The position numbers and the translations under genes are program-made. Under the pieces are notes generated by a model. It did no database searches. It saw only the letters and a program-made list of their open reading frames with translations, and had not been told where the DNA came from. From Bacteroides muris (ex Afrizal et al. 2022) (GTDB lineage: Bacteria > Bacteroidota > Bacteroidia > Bacteroidales > Bacteroidaceae), in assembly GCF_004793475.1 (NCBI RefSeq), contig NZ_SRYZ01000018.1, forward strand, positions 1 to 64,000: a stretch of DNA of 64,000 nt, given 5' to 3'. This document shows, piece by piece, positions 28,739 through 38,005 of this stretch; position 1 is the stretch's first letter; each line of letters begins with the position of its first letter.

Positions 28739-29419
28739 ATGGCTAGCAAAAAAGAAATACTCAAAAACATTACAAATTACACACCAGAAGAAATTGCTGA
28801 TGCGGTAAGAAGTGGAGTTGTTTCCATGTATGAATTGGGCAAAAACACAGAAGGTGCCTTTACTCCTTTGCTTAGAAAGAGAGTAAAAGAGCTTCTTGAA
28901 CAAACTCCCATGCCTACAGTCGAAAACGATAAAGAGAATGTATCTGAAATAGAAAATTCTGTTATATCAGACTCTTCTACAACAGAAGATTTGTCTATTC
29001 CTGATGAACTTGAAATTACACCTATTACAGAAGAATTACCTTCACTAATAAAAGAAGATCCACAAACGCCCCAAGATAACACTGAGAATAAACCGGGCAT
29101 GTTCCGAAATCCGTTTTCATTTTCTGGAAGAATACGTCGAACTGAATACGGTCTTTCAATGATTATTTGCTTCGTCATAAATTTATTTATGCAAGGTATT
29201 GTAGGTGTTGCAGCAGAATCAGACGCAGCATCAGCATTGCTAATATTATATTTAATAATGCTCGTACCTTATTTTTGGTTTATATGGGCACAAGGTGCAA
29301 AACGTTGCCATGATAGAGGTAATTCTGGTTGGTTCCAGATTATTCCGTTTTATGGCTTATGGATGCTTTTCGCAGAAGGAGAAACCGACACAAATGAATA
29401 TGGAAATAGTCCCAAATAA
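28739..29419 (+). CDS. DUF805 membrane protein with shared N-terminal adaptor domain
   Basis: 226 residues. Residues 1-55 form a small helical domain (ILKNITNYTPEEIADAVRSG) that also opens the next protein (29432-31048), suggesting a homotypic interaction module. An acidic Ser/Thr linker follows. The C-terminal DUF805 domain starts at FRNPFSFSGRIRRTEYGLS and contains membrane helices and the family's AKRCHDRGNSGW motif. DUF805 proteins are small inner-membrane proteins of unknown function. The shared adaptor suggests this one recruits the GTPase encoded next to the membrane. Confidence 0.8.
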   Translation: MASKKEILKNITNYTPEEIADAVRSGVVSMYELGKNTEGAFTPLLRKRVKELLEQTPMPTVENDKENVSEIENSVISDSSTTEDLSIPDELEITPITEELPSLIKEDPQTPQDNTENKPGMFRNPFSFSGRIRRTEYGLSMIICFVINLFMQGIVGVAAESDAASALLILYLIMLVPYFWFIWAQGAKRCHDRGNSGWFQIIPFYGLWMLFAEGETDTNEYGNSPK

Positions 29420-29431
29420 TCACTTTTGAAT

Positions 29432-31048
29432 ATGAAACAAAAAATTTTAGATAATGTCTCAGAATATTCTGCAAGTCAACTTGTGGAATACATACGAACA
29501 GGTGTCGTAACTTTCGATGAGTTAGTTCAAGACACCGATGGTGAATTTGCAGTGGAAAAAAGAAGAGAAGTAAAACATATCCTTGAAAGTGGAGATGCAG
29601 AAGAATGGAATAATGTGAAAGTACAGCATTCAATAGAAGCTGTCCAGCATTATCTTGACACATATCCCAATGGTCAATTCCGTGCAGAAGCACGTGCTTT
29701 GAAGAATGAACTTGAAAGCGAACTTCAAAAAAGTTATCTACAAGCAACTACTGACGATGCTTGGACGTTGGTTGATAAATCCGACAAAAATGAATTGCGA
29801 GAATTTATAAAAAAATACCCTAATAGCACTCATGTCAGCGAAGCACGAAAACTTATTGATTCTTTGTTGTTAGATGAAATAATGGGTGTTGATATAGATA
29901 CTTTGGTTACTCAAATAAATCAAGTTCCTACAGATAAGACAGCTGTTACACAAGAACAACGAGACAATAAAACGATAGCAATAATTGAAAAATTCCTTAG
30001 CGAAAAAAAGGTTAGGAAATCTGATTTTTTGAATAAGATTAAAGAAGACCATAATCTCGTAAGTTCAGGTGTAGTAAAACGTCTAATAAATTCTGGGACG
30101 ATATCTATAGAGGATTTGATAAGTATTGAGATTGACCGTCTTTTTATTCAAAAAATGTTCAATGGAGAAAGTGCACAAAGTTTTTCTACACCAGAAAAAT
30201 TAGACAAGATCCACAAACAATCAACAGAAATCTATTTTTGGGGTATTCCGTCTTCTGGAAAAAGTTGTGCTCTTGGTGCAATTCTGAGTGTCGCAGCAAG
30301 TGGAAAGGTTGCACATTCGATGGATGCAGATACAGAGTCGCAAGGATATGGGTATATGACTAAACTTATCAACTTATTCCAAAATGGTGAAATCGGAACA
30401 TTGATGGAAGGAACTTCTGTAGACTCATTTTATGAAATGGGATTTGATTTAGTTGATAAAGAAGGTAAGATACATCCTATTACCTGTATTGATATGGCTG
30501 GAGAATTGATGCGATGTATGTATAAAGCTAATGCCGGGGACAATATGTCCGAAACTGATGAGGTCATGTTAGATACACTAACAAAGGTTCTCATTGATAA
30601 TAGGTCAACAAGTAGAAAGATGCACATTTTTGTCATTGAATACGGTGCAGAGGATAGACTTTATGAAGGCCTACCTCAGCGTGTATATTTAGAAGGTGCC
30701 GTATCGTATATAAAAAATACTGGTATTTTCAAGAAAGATACAGATGCCATCTACATAATGATAACAAAGGCAGATAAAGTCAAAAATGCAACGAAAGACA
30801 CCTTCACAAACTACATCAATGACAAATATCTCGGATTTTATAATGGGCTAGAACAAATATGTAAAGACAACGAAATCAATAAGGGAAAAGTTGAGAAAAT
30901 AGCATTCTCACTTGGAGAAGTATGCTTCCAAAATTATTGTAGATTCAATTCTCGCCCTGCTGAAAATGTAGTTAGTTTACTTCTACAGCGTTCAGCAAGT
31001 TTCAGAGGTGGTAAAAGAGGTATGTTTGAAAAAATATTCAGAGGTTAA
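29432..31048 (+). CDS. TRAFAC-like GTPase with adaptor and TPR-like repeats
   Basis: 538 residues from the ATG at 29432 (a TTG two codons earlier is possible). Layout: adaptor domain (1-55, like the previous protein), two tetratricopeptide-like YPNGQF/YPNSTH repeats (about 60-145), a second adaptor-like copy (about 190-235, FLNKIKEDHNLVSSGVVKRL), then the GTPase. GTPase motifs: G271-IPSSGKSC (G1), D354-MAGE (G3) and T445-KAD (G4). The combination resembles the GTPases of NTP-dependent bacterial conflict systems, such as the DO-GTPase group; that family assignment is tentative. Likely the switch of this subcomplex. Confidence 0.8.
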   Translation: MKQKILDNVSEYSASQLVEYIRTGVVTFDELVQDTDGEFAVEKRREVKHILESGDAEEWNNVKVQHSIEAVQHYLDTYPNGQFRAEARALKNELESELQKSYLQATTDDAWTLVDKSDKNELREFIKKYPNSTHVSEARKLIDSLLLDEIMGVDIDTLVTQINQVPTDKTAVTQEQRDNKTIAIIEKFLSEKKVRKSDFLNKIKEDHNLVSSGVVKRLINSGTISIEDLISIEIDRLFIQKMFNGESAQSFSTPEKLDKIHKQSTEIYFWGIPSSGKSCALGAILSVAASGKVAHSMDADTESQGYGYMTKLINLFQNGEIGTLMEGTSVDSFYEMGFDLVDKEGKIHPITCIDMAGELMRCMYKANAGDNMSETDEVMLDTLTKVLIDNRSTSRKMHIFVIEYGAEDRLYEGLPQRVYLEGAVSYIKNTGIFKKDTDAIYIMITKADKVKNATKDTFTNYINDKYLGFYNGLEQICKDNEINKGKVEKIAFSLGEVCFQNYCRFNSRPAENVVSLLLQRSASFRGGKRGMFEKIFRG

Positions 31049-31051
31049 GTT

Positions 31052-32923
31052 ATGAAATTAGGATTAATTATAAAGTCTACAAATGCTGGAGAACAAGAGG
31101 TTTTCAGCATCAATAAAGTAGAAGAATGGGCAAAATTTGCAGCTGATTCCCGTTCAATCATAAAAGATTTAGAAGGCTTTGATGGTTCCGGTAAATCAGT
31201 GATCATTGCAAAGATACTTGGCTGTCTTGGCTATTTGATAGGTGTTGTTAAAGCGCGTCCAGAAGGGAGCGGTCGTCCAAATGACAACACTACAGCCTGG
31301 ATTCATGTTCCTGCCAAAATGAATATAACAGGAAATGAACTGAATTCTGTAATAATGTATGTTGAAGAACAACTAGCTGCACCTATGGGCATCAATCCAG
31401 CCATATTAAATGAACTGTTTACAAAGGAGTATGCCAATAAGGATGTAAAGTATTCAGCTTTAGCATTCATCGGAGGGTACAATACTGAAGGAAGTATAGG
31501 TTGGCGATATTATGGAATTGGTACAGGCTATGCTTTGCATGAATTGCTTGGGAACTCATTAGTACAGACCTCCTACAAAAAGTATAAGTGTATATGTTTT
31601 GTGGATAAGTCATTGAATTTGTCTACTGTTGGTGGTGAAATAATTAAGTCAGAGCCGAAAGAACCAATAATGGTAGAAGCTCCTGTTGACAATAATGGAT
31701 TCACGGCATTTATCAAGACGAAGAATCAAGAAATCCCGTTCACTGATGCAATAGAAATTCCCGCAAATACTCCGTTGACGGTAGTTTGGAAGAAAGATGG
31801 ATATTTTGACATTGAAAAGGAGCTAATAGAAAGTAATGCTTCAAGTCTAAGTATTAAAGATAATGAACGCAAACTTGTATTTAAACGTTCTTGGCTTAGA
31901 ATTTCCGATCATAGATCCAAGCACTTAAATGATGCTGAAATTTTTGTTAATGGAAAGGCTCTTTTGACCGAGATAACAGAGATTTCTGAAGCCGCATTAC
32001 GTGAAGGAGTAAGCATACGTGTAAGTCATCAAGGTTATGAACCGAAAGAAAAAGTTATTAATCAAATTTCATCTAACATCGAAATCAGACTTGATGACAA
32101 GCAATACAGTAAAGAATATACGTTACGCATTGAAGATGGAAAGAACTTAGAATCCGATGCTATCATCACAGTCAAAATGAGTAATCGTTATACAGGTATG
32201 CCATTAAAAGGTTATCGTTCAGATCATGATGGTTATATTGTGTATGAGAATAATTTAATGACTAAAATTAAATGGTTTGCAATTGGTGTTGCTAGTGTCT
32301 TCGTCTTTGGTCTATTGTGGGCAGGTTACGAAGCCTTAGATAGTTGGGTGGATAATCACGAGTTTCAACTTGGCTGGCCACCAATCACAGAAGTAAAGAA
32401 ACAAACCACTTATTCTACAACGAGTAAGGATACTGAGTTAGAATCAGAAAAAGCCATTGCAGCCAAAGACTCACTAAAAGAGAAGGCATGTACCTATCTG
32501 AGCTCTAACGAAATTTGGCATAAAGATTCTCTGGCTATGTACGATTTGACAAAAGATCTGTTTGATAATATGAACTCATTCAAGATTGAAGACCTAATTA
32601 AGTTGGAGTCTTCGGAGTTAAAAGAAGTAGAACAGATAAAGAAATTGATTAGTGCTGCAAGACAATCCAAAGAAGATAATATAAAGCCATACATCGGGAA
32701 AGAAGATCATGACGGTAAGTATAATTCCGCAACAGATTTGGGGATAAACATTGATAATTACATTTCTTGGATTACAGAAAAGCATTCTGCTGCACAAAAG
32801 AAAGCAAAGGGCGATACATCCAAACAATCTAAGAAAAAAGAAAATACTAAATCAGATTCGGGGAAAAAAGAGCAATCTGCATCTGATGGTACGAAAAAAG
32901 ATAATATACGTGGTGGTATATAA
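31052..32923 (+). CDS. TM-anchored protein, possible GTPase partner
   Basis: 623 residues. The N-terminal domain (1-190) contains a conserved-looking ARPEGSGRPNDNTTAW segment, reminiscent of GTPase-associated (GAP1-type) N-terminal domains; this is a weak resemblance. A beta-rich middle (210-400) looks like PEGA/Ig-type repeats (WLRISDHRSKHLNDAEIFVNG; SRGYEP-like turns). One membrane helix lies at about 411-430 (WFAIGVASVFVFGLLWAGY), and the tail is helical and very basic/Ser-rich. It follows the GTPase by 3 bp, supporting a physical partnership. Confidence 0.7.
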   Translation: MKLGLIIKSTNAGEQEVFSINKVEEWAKFAADSRSIIKDLEGFDGSGKSVIIAKILGCLGYLIGVVKARPEGSGRPNDNTTAWIHVPAKMNITGNELNSVIMYVEEQLAAPMGINPAILNELFTKEYANKDVKYSALAFIGGYNTEGSIGWRYYGIGTGYALHELLGNSLVQTSYKKYKCICFVDKSLNLSTVGGEIIKSEPKEPIMVEAPVDNNGFTAFIKTKNQEIPFTDAIEIPANTPLTVVWKKDGYFDIEKELIESNASSLSIKDNERKLVFKRSWLRISDHRSKHLNDAEIFVNGKALLTEITEISEAALREGVSIRVSHQGYEPKEKVINQISSNIEIRLDDKQYSKEYTLRIEDGKNLESDAIITVKMSNRYTGMPLKGYRSDHDGYIVYENNLMTKIKWFAIGVASVFVFGLLWAGYEALDSWVDNHEFQLGWPPITEVKKQTTYSTTSKDTELESEKAIAAKDSLKEKACTYLSSNEIWHKDSLAMYDLTKDLFDNMNSFKIEDLIKLESSELKEVEQIKKLISAARQSKEDNIKPYIGKEDHDGKYNSATDLGINIDNYISWITEKHSAAQKKAKGDTSKQSKKKENTKSDSGKKEQSASDGTKKDNIRGGI

Positions 32924-32935
32924 AAAGTTACAGTT

Positions 32936-33802
32936 ATGAAAGTTACAGTAAAAATACTCATATTAGTTTTGTCAATAGCACTTGCTATTGGCGGAGTTAT
33001 GGTGTATGCAAAAACGCGTGTTGAACCTCCTGTTGCATTTCAACCAATAAATCAGTTTGAAAAAGACTTAAATCATCTCTATTCAGACTTAAAGAAAGCT
33101 GGTGCTGCTCGTGAAGAAGATATGATTTATCTAAAGACCATTGATAGAATTTCTGTCTTTGAAAATGAGAACAGACTTACACAAGTCGAATCCGATAAAC
33201 ATAGAGATAAGTTAGTCGATTGTTACTCTCCAATTTTTCTAAAAAGATGCTTTGCTGCATTTGACAAATCGGATTGGAAAGATATGGATCACAGTTATAT
33301 GTTGATAGTTTCTAAACGCTTGCACTCTGTCAAACATACAGACGGAAGTAAGGTCTTGAGAAAGACAACTATTGATTCCTTGACTTTAGTAGAAAATATA
33401 ATTTCTGACTATCGACAAGCTAGAATTATTAGTCGTAGTACTGCATACAAAGGAGTATCAAGTGCCCAAAATACAATTAATCAAGCTAAGAAGTATGCGA
33501 ATGATACCTATATTTCCAAGTGTATTGATTTGAGAAATGCACTAAATAATGTTAGAGCCGGAATTGCTCAATCACATTATAATTATATATCATCACAAGT
33601 TGAGAAATTGTCAGAGTATAGGTATTATGGTCAACAATATTACGAGAATACCCTTGTTCCACAGGTAGATGCTGCTGTAACCGAATATGACAACAAAGCA
33701 AATGCCTTATATGGTGCTAAAAAAGATGTGGATGTATTATGGAACAGAGCTAGAGGCTATTACAATGAAGCATCCAATTACTATAACAACAATAATTATT
33801 AA
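32936..33802 (+). CDS. Membrane-anchored coiled-coil protein, Tyr/Asn-rich tail
   Basis: 288 residues. An uncleaved-looking N-terminal membrane anchor (VKILILVLSIALAIGGVMVY) is followed by a helical periplasmic domain. The C-terminus is unusual, with Tyr/Asn-rich ARGYYNEASNYYNNNNY. No family recognised. Its position suggests a periplasmic part of the cargo machine. Confidence 0.7.
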   Translation: MKVTVKILILVLSIALAIGGVMVYAKTRVEPPVAFQPINQFEKDLNHLYSDLKKAGAAREEDMIYLKTIDRISVFENENRLTQVESDKHRDKLVDCYSPIFLKRCFAAFDKSDWKDMDHSYMLIVSKRLHSVKHTDGSKVLRKTTIDSLTLVENIISDYRQARIISRSTAYKGVSSAQNTINQAKKYANDTYISKCIDLRNALNNVRAGIAQSHYNYISSQVEKLSEYRYYGQQYYENTLVPQVDAAVTEYDNKANALYGAKKDVDVLWNRARGYYNEASNYYNNNNY

Positions 33803-33803
33803 T

Positions 33804-34553
33804 ATGGCGATAATGAAATATTGTGTAGCTGCATTATTGATGATTATATCATTGCCAGTTTTTTCTCAAACTGGTAATGATACGATTCCTTCAATTTCTA
33901 AAACAACTCCGATACAAGTTTCTATAAGCATTGACGATTTAAATGCGCTAAAAACTGAAAATGATTCTTTAAAATCACAGCTCTCAATTGTTAATGAGAA
34001 ATATCAAAAATTGGTAGTGACAAGCGAGAAATATAAGAGTAAATTATCTAAATTGGAAATCGACCTTAATCACCTAAAGAGTGACACTACTAGATTATAT
34101 GTGGCACAAAGAGAGGCAGATAAAAGACTTGTTAATATTGCATCTAACTTTCTGTATATTCCATACGAAGCATATAGCATAGAAAAGATTGCTATTCCTG
34201 CTTTCAAAGCTATTGTTAATGACAGATTAAGACATGAGCATCATATAAAATATGAGTTACTCTGTAATTATAGGAAAGACATTGAAAGTATTCTATCATT
34301 TATAGAATTTGCATGCAATGAACTTCAAAAACCTTTCGTTAAGGATGCAAATGAATTCCTATTACAATTCCATAATCAACCGTTTTATCAGTCTTATCAG
34401 AATTATCCAGAATGGAGCGACACTTATTTAGGTGGTAAAATATCTCTCATAGATAAACAGTTGAAAGAATTTGATGGGAATCAGCATAAAGTTGATTTTA
34501 CCGCACTTAAAGAAGAATTAAATAAATGTCTGAAAACTATTGAAGCATTATGA
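33804..34553 (+). CDS. Exported coiled-coil protein
   Basis: 249 residues from the ATG at 33804, one base after the previous stop (a Met at 33813 is an alternative). An earlier in-frame start at 33687 would overlap the previous gene and destroy the signal peptide (KYCVAALLMIISLPVFSQ). A coiled coil follows (about residues 40-100, DLNALKTENDSLKSQL), then a helical domain. The stop overlaps the next start (ATGA at 34550). No known family; probably periplasmic. Confidence 0.7.
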   Translation: MAIMKYCVAALLMIISLPVFSQTGNDTIPSISKTTPIQVSISIDDLNALKTENDSLKSQLSIVNEKYQKLVVTSEKYKSKLSKLEIDLNHLKSDTTRLYVAQREADKRLVNIASNFLYIPYEAYSIEKIAIPAFKAIVNDRLRHEHHIKYELLCNYRKDIESILSFIEFACNELQKPFVKDANEFLLQFHNQPFYQSYQNYPEWSDTYLGGKISLIDKQLKEFDGNQHKVDFTALKEELNKCLKTIEAL

Positions 34554-35920
34554 GAATATTGTATAAGTTTATAATATGCGCTGTGATTTGCATGAGTTCA
34601 AGTGCTACTTTAGAGGCACAAACTCTTATTAATTATCAGCAACAGAAAAAGAAAGAAGTTGCAGAAAAGCAAAGGATTGAAAAGCAAAGATATGAATCCG
34701 CTTGCGAAAAGGGAACTCTTGAAGCATTTCAAGAGTATATTAAATTATATCCAAAAGGGAAATATGCAGTTGATGTGAGAAACAGAATAGAAGACTACAA
34801 TTTATGGTCAGAAGCTGTAAAAACAAACACAATAGAAGCATATAACCATTATATTTCCACCTCTAAATTCAAAAGTTTCAAGGATAATGCTAACGAAGCA
34901 ATAACAGAACTTCGTTCTATTGAGAAATGGAAATCCGTAAAAAGTTTAAAAAGTATCGCAGAAATAGAACTGTTTATTAAAACTTATCCTAAATCTTCGT
35001 GTATCACCAATGCACAAAAAAGAATACACGAGTTAAAAGGTGAAAATTTTTACTTATCAAATGACTTGCTAAATGCTTATCAAGAATTTAATAAAGCAGG
35101 AGGAAAATATGCTTTGGAGAAAGACAATCAGTCCAAATTCGATAAATGTCAAGAGTATTGGGATTATAATAATCTAACCTCTTATTCCTCCGAAGAAAAG
35201 TTATTCACATTTCTTAAAAAATACCCATCAGGGAAGTATTCCGATGAAATATCAAACAGAATTGCTATCTCGAAAGCAAAATCGTTTACTATGTATTCTG
35301 GTGCTTTTAGTCTTAATGAGGCTCTTGGATATGCGAAAGATGAAAACACTCGCCATAAAGTAAAAGGATATTACGATGTGAAACAAAAAGAGTATGCTCA
35401 ATATAAAAAAGAACAAAGACGTATAAAACGTAAGAGAAATGGAGGTATCATAAATTTTGGTATAGAAATGTTGGATTTAGCATTGAATCCTGCTATGTAT
35501 AATGATACAGACAGTGAAGTTGATTATGTTATGTATTATAATGTCGGACTTGGCATTAGGCTTGGCAATTACAAATCCCCGGTTCAATTTGAAATAGGAG
35601 CGAAGCCAGGATTAGTGGTATATACCCTATGGTATGACTCAGAAGATGAAACAAAAGCATCTTTTCACTTACCTCTATATGCAAGATTAAAAATAGGTTT
35701 ATGGGGAGGTTACTCTTCAAAATGGTATATAGATGGAGTTGGTTATTACAATGCAGTCAAAGAATCATTCTTGGAGAGTGATTTTAGTGCATCGGCCGGA
35801 TTAGGTGTTTCATGGAGACACTGGGATTGGCGTATATTATATTACAAACAAGATATAGCTGCTAAATACACATATAAAGATTACAAAGTTTTGGGAACTT
35901 CTTTTAGTTACTATTTCTAA
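34550..35920 (+). CDS. Exported TPR-like protein with outer-membrane beta-barrel-like C-terminus
   Basis: 456 residues. A signal peptide ends near ATLEAQ. A basic coiled coil (QQQKKKEVAEKQRIEKQRYE) leads into repeats of the form 'YIKLYPKGKYAVDV', 'FIKTYPKSSCITNA', 'FLKKYPSGKYSDEI', the same repeat type as in the GTPase at 29432. After a basic linker (KKEQRRIKRKRN) the last 140 residues alternate like beta strands (NVGLGIRLGNYKSPVQFEIG, SASAGLGVSWRHW) and end in Phe (FSYYF), the usual outer-membrane protein terminus. Predicted to connect periplasm and outer membrane. Unknown family. Confidence 0.75.
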   Translation: MRILYKFIICAVICMSSSATLEAQTLINYQQQKKKEVAEKQRIEKQRYESACEKGTLEAFQEYIKLYPKGKYAVDVRNRIEDYNLWSEAVKTNTIEAYNHYISTSKFKSFKDNANEAITELRSIEKWKSVKSLKSIAEIELFIKTYPKSSCITNAQKRIHELKGENFYLSNDLLNAYQEFNKAGGKYALEKDNQSKFDKCQEYWDYNNLTSYSSEEKLFTFLKKYPSGKYSDEISNRIAISKAKSFTMYSGAFSLNEALGYAKDENTRHKVKGYYDVKQKEYAQYKKEQRRIKRKRNGGIINFGIEMLDLALNPAMYNDTDSEVDYVMYYNVGLGIRLGNYKSPVQFEIGAKPGLVVYTLWYDSEDETKASFHLPLYARLKIGLWGGYSSKWYIDGVGYYNAVKESFLESDFSASAGLGVSWRHWDWRILYYKQDIAAKYTYKDYKVLGTSFSYYF

Positions 35921-35957
35921 ATTGATGGATTTATAGTAAAAACAATATTCAAAGGAA

Positions 35958-38000
35958 ATGAAACGATTTTTGATCTTAGCAATGCTATTTTGTTGTTCAA
36001 TAGCTTTTGCCCAGAATGTCAAACGCCCCGATACATATAATTACAATCGTGGCGTAGAGGCAATCCAAAATAATAATGCTGAAGAAGCTCTTGAATACCT
36101 AAACAAAGAGCTGGAGGATAATCCTAACAACGGATATGCTTTAGCCTGGATTGCTACTGTACGCAAGTATCAGGAAGAATACGGTCGTGCACTAACAGCT
36201 GTAGATTTGGCAATTAAATACATTCCTAAAAAGGATAAGCAATATAGAGCATTTGCATACATTGTTCGTGCCGAAGTCTATATAGGTCTCGACGAGAAAG
36301 ACAAGGCTCTTGCCGATTTCACATCTGCTGTAAGGGAAACTCCTGACGATGCCGATGTATATGAGAAACGAGCCAATCTTTACTACTACATGGATAAATA
36401 TGATTTAGCTGATAAAGACTATCAAAAAATCATATCTCTTGATCCGGGTAGTGTGATGGGATATATGGGTCTAGGAAGAAATGCCAATGCTGAAAAAAGG
36501 TATCTGGAAGCAGTAGAACAATTCAACTATGTAACCAAATTAGCTTCCGACTATTCTTCGGGCTATTCTTTCCGTGCAGAAAGCTATATCGGTTTGAAAA
36601 AATACAATGAAGCCATAGACGACATTATTAAAGCATTAGATATTGACTATGACAACAAAGCTTTTCATCTAATGCAAGAAGTAGCGGATTCTACGATGAC
36701 TCCTTTAGTGGCAAAATTGAAAATACAGGCAACGAAAAATCCAAACAATAGTTATTGGCCTTATTGCTTAGGAGTAATACATGAACGAACTAAGTCTTAT
36801 AAAAAGGCGATTGATTATTATACCAATAGTATAGAAAAAGACCTTTCACCTGTAACAGCTGAAAGGATTGCAAATTGTTATAGTGAAATGGGAAACTTTG
36901 CTTCGGCATTGGAACACATAAATCACGCCATAGCTTTGGATTCAACAGACTATGATTATATAATGGCTAAAGCAGACCTATTGTATGAGTCTGGTGATAC
37001 AAAGAATGCAATCTTGGAATTGGATAAATATGTGAACCGTTATCCGGAATACGCCTTTGGTTATTACCGACGTGGCTGGTATAAAGATAATAGTGAAGAT
37101 ATTGATGGGGCTATTGAAGATTATTCAATGACAATAGTTTTAGATCCATCTTATGCCTACTCTTATTTAGGTAGAGCTGATATGTATGCTCAGAAAAAAG
37201 ACGCAGAATCAGCCACTGCCGATTATCAAAAAGTAATTGAACTTGATACAATACCAAACAATGGCTCATGCGCTCAATATGCTTATTGGGGATTAGGGCA
37301 AAAGGAGAAAGCAATTGAGTTTATGAATAAAGTGATAGCCAACGATTCCGAAGATGCCGGCAATTATTATGATGCGGCATGTTTGCATTCAAGAATGGGA
37401 GAAACTGATGCAGCAATAGATTTTCTGAAAACAGCTTTAGAGAAGGGCTATCGACGTTTTGCCCATCTTGAAATGGATGATGATTTGGATGCTATAAGGG
37501 ATTTGCCGAAATTCAAGGAACTGATAGAACGGTATAAGAAGATGTTTGAATCGGAAATCGAAGAAAATATCGTTGATGAAGCTACATACGAAGACCGTAT
37601 TGTTGAAGTTCCTTTCACTAAAGAAGGTGGCGTTTGCAAAGTGAAATGTTCAATCAACGAGCTACCTTTGTATTTTGTGTTTGATACCGGAGCATCGGAT
37701 GTTTCAATTTCATCGGTCGAAGCCACATTTATGATGAAAAACGGCTACTTAAAATCAACCGATGTAATAGGTAAACAAAACTATATGATGGCAAACGGTG
37801 AGATTAGTGCAGGAACTGTTCTTAATCTTCGTAATGTAAATTTTGGAGGGTTAAATTTGGATAATATCCGTGCATCGGTCGTGCATAATCAATCCGCACC
37901 TCTGCTTTTGGGGCAATCAGTGCTCAATCGTTTGGGAAATATTGAGATTGATAATATAAAAGGCGTATTGAGAATTACGCATAAGGTTAAAGTAAACTGA
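35958..38000 (+). CDS. Exported TPR protein with retropepsin-like aspartyl protease domain
   Basis: 680 residues. Signal peptide MKRFLILAMLFCCSIAFAQ, then about twelve TPR units (residues 25-520; for example NGYALAWIATVRKYQEEYGRA and YSYLGRADMYAQKKDAESAT). The C-terminal domain carries the aspartyl-protease motif YFVFDTGASDVSIS (D576) and later the hydrophobic LLLGQSVLNRLG, as in single-domain retropepsin-like bacterial proteases that act as dimers. TPRs suggest a scaffold that presents substrates or recruits the other exported proteins. It is the second predicted protease of the operon. Confidence 0.85.
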   Translation: MKRFLILAMLFCCSIAFAQNVKRPDTYNYNRGVEAIQNNNAEEALEYLNKELEDNPNNGYALAWIATVRKYQEEYGRALTAVDLAIKYIPKKDKQYRAFAYIVRAEVYIGLDEKDKALADFTSAVRETPDDADVYEKRANLYYYMDKYDLADKDYQKIISLDPGSVMGYMGLGRNANAEKRYLEAVEQFNYVTKLASDYSSGYSFRAESYIGLKKYNEAIDDIIKALDIDYDNKAFHLMQEVADSTMTPLVAKLKIQATKNPNNSYWPYCLGVIHERTKSYKKAIDYYTNSIEKDLSPVTAERIANCYSEMGNFASALEHINHAIALDSTDYDYIMAKADLLYESGDTKNAILELDKYVNRYPEYAFGYYRRGWYKDNSEDIDGAIEDYSMTIVLDPSYAYSYLGRADMYAQKKDAESATADYQKVIELDTIPNNGSCAQYAYWGLGQKEKAIEFMNKVIANDSEDAGNYYDAACLHSRMGETDAAIDFLKTALEKGYRRFAHLEMDDDLDAIRDLPKFKELIERYKKMFESEIEENIVDEATYEDRIVEVPFTKEGGVCKVKCSINELPLYFVFDTGASDVSISSVEATFMMKNGYLKSTDVIGKQNYMMANGEISAGTVLNLRNVNFGGLNLDNIRASVVHNQSAPLLLGQSVLNRLGNIEIDNIKGVLRITHKVKVN

Positions 38001-38005
38001 CATAG

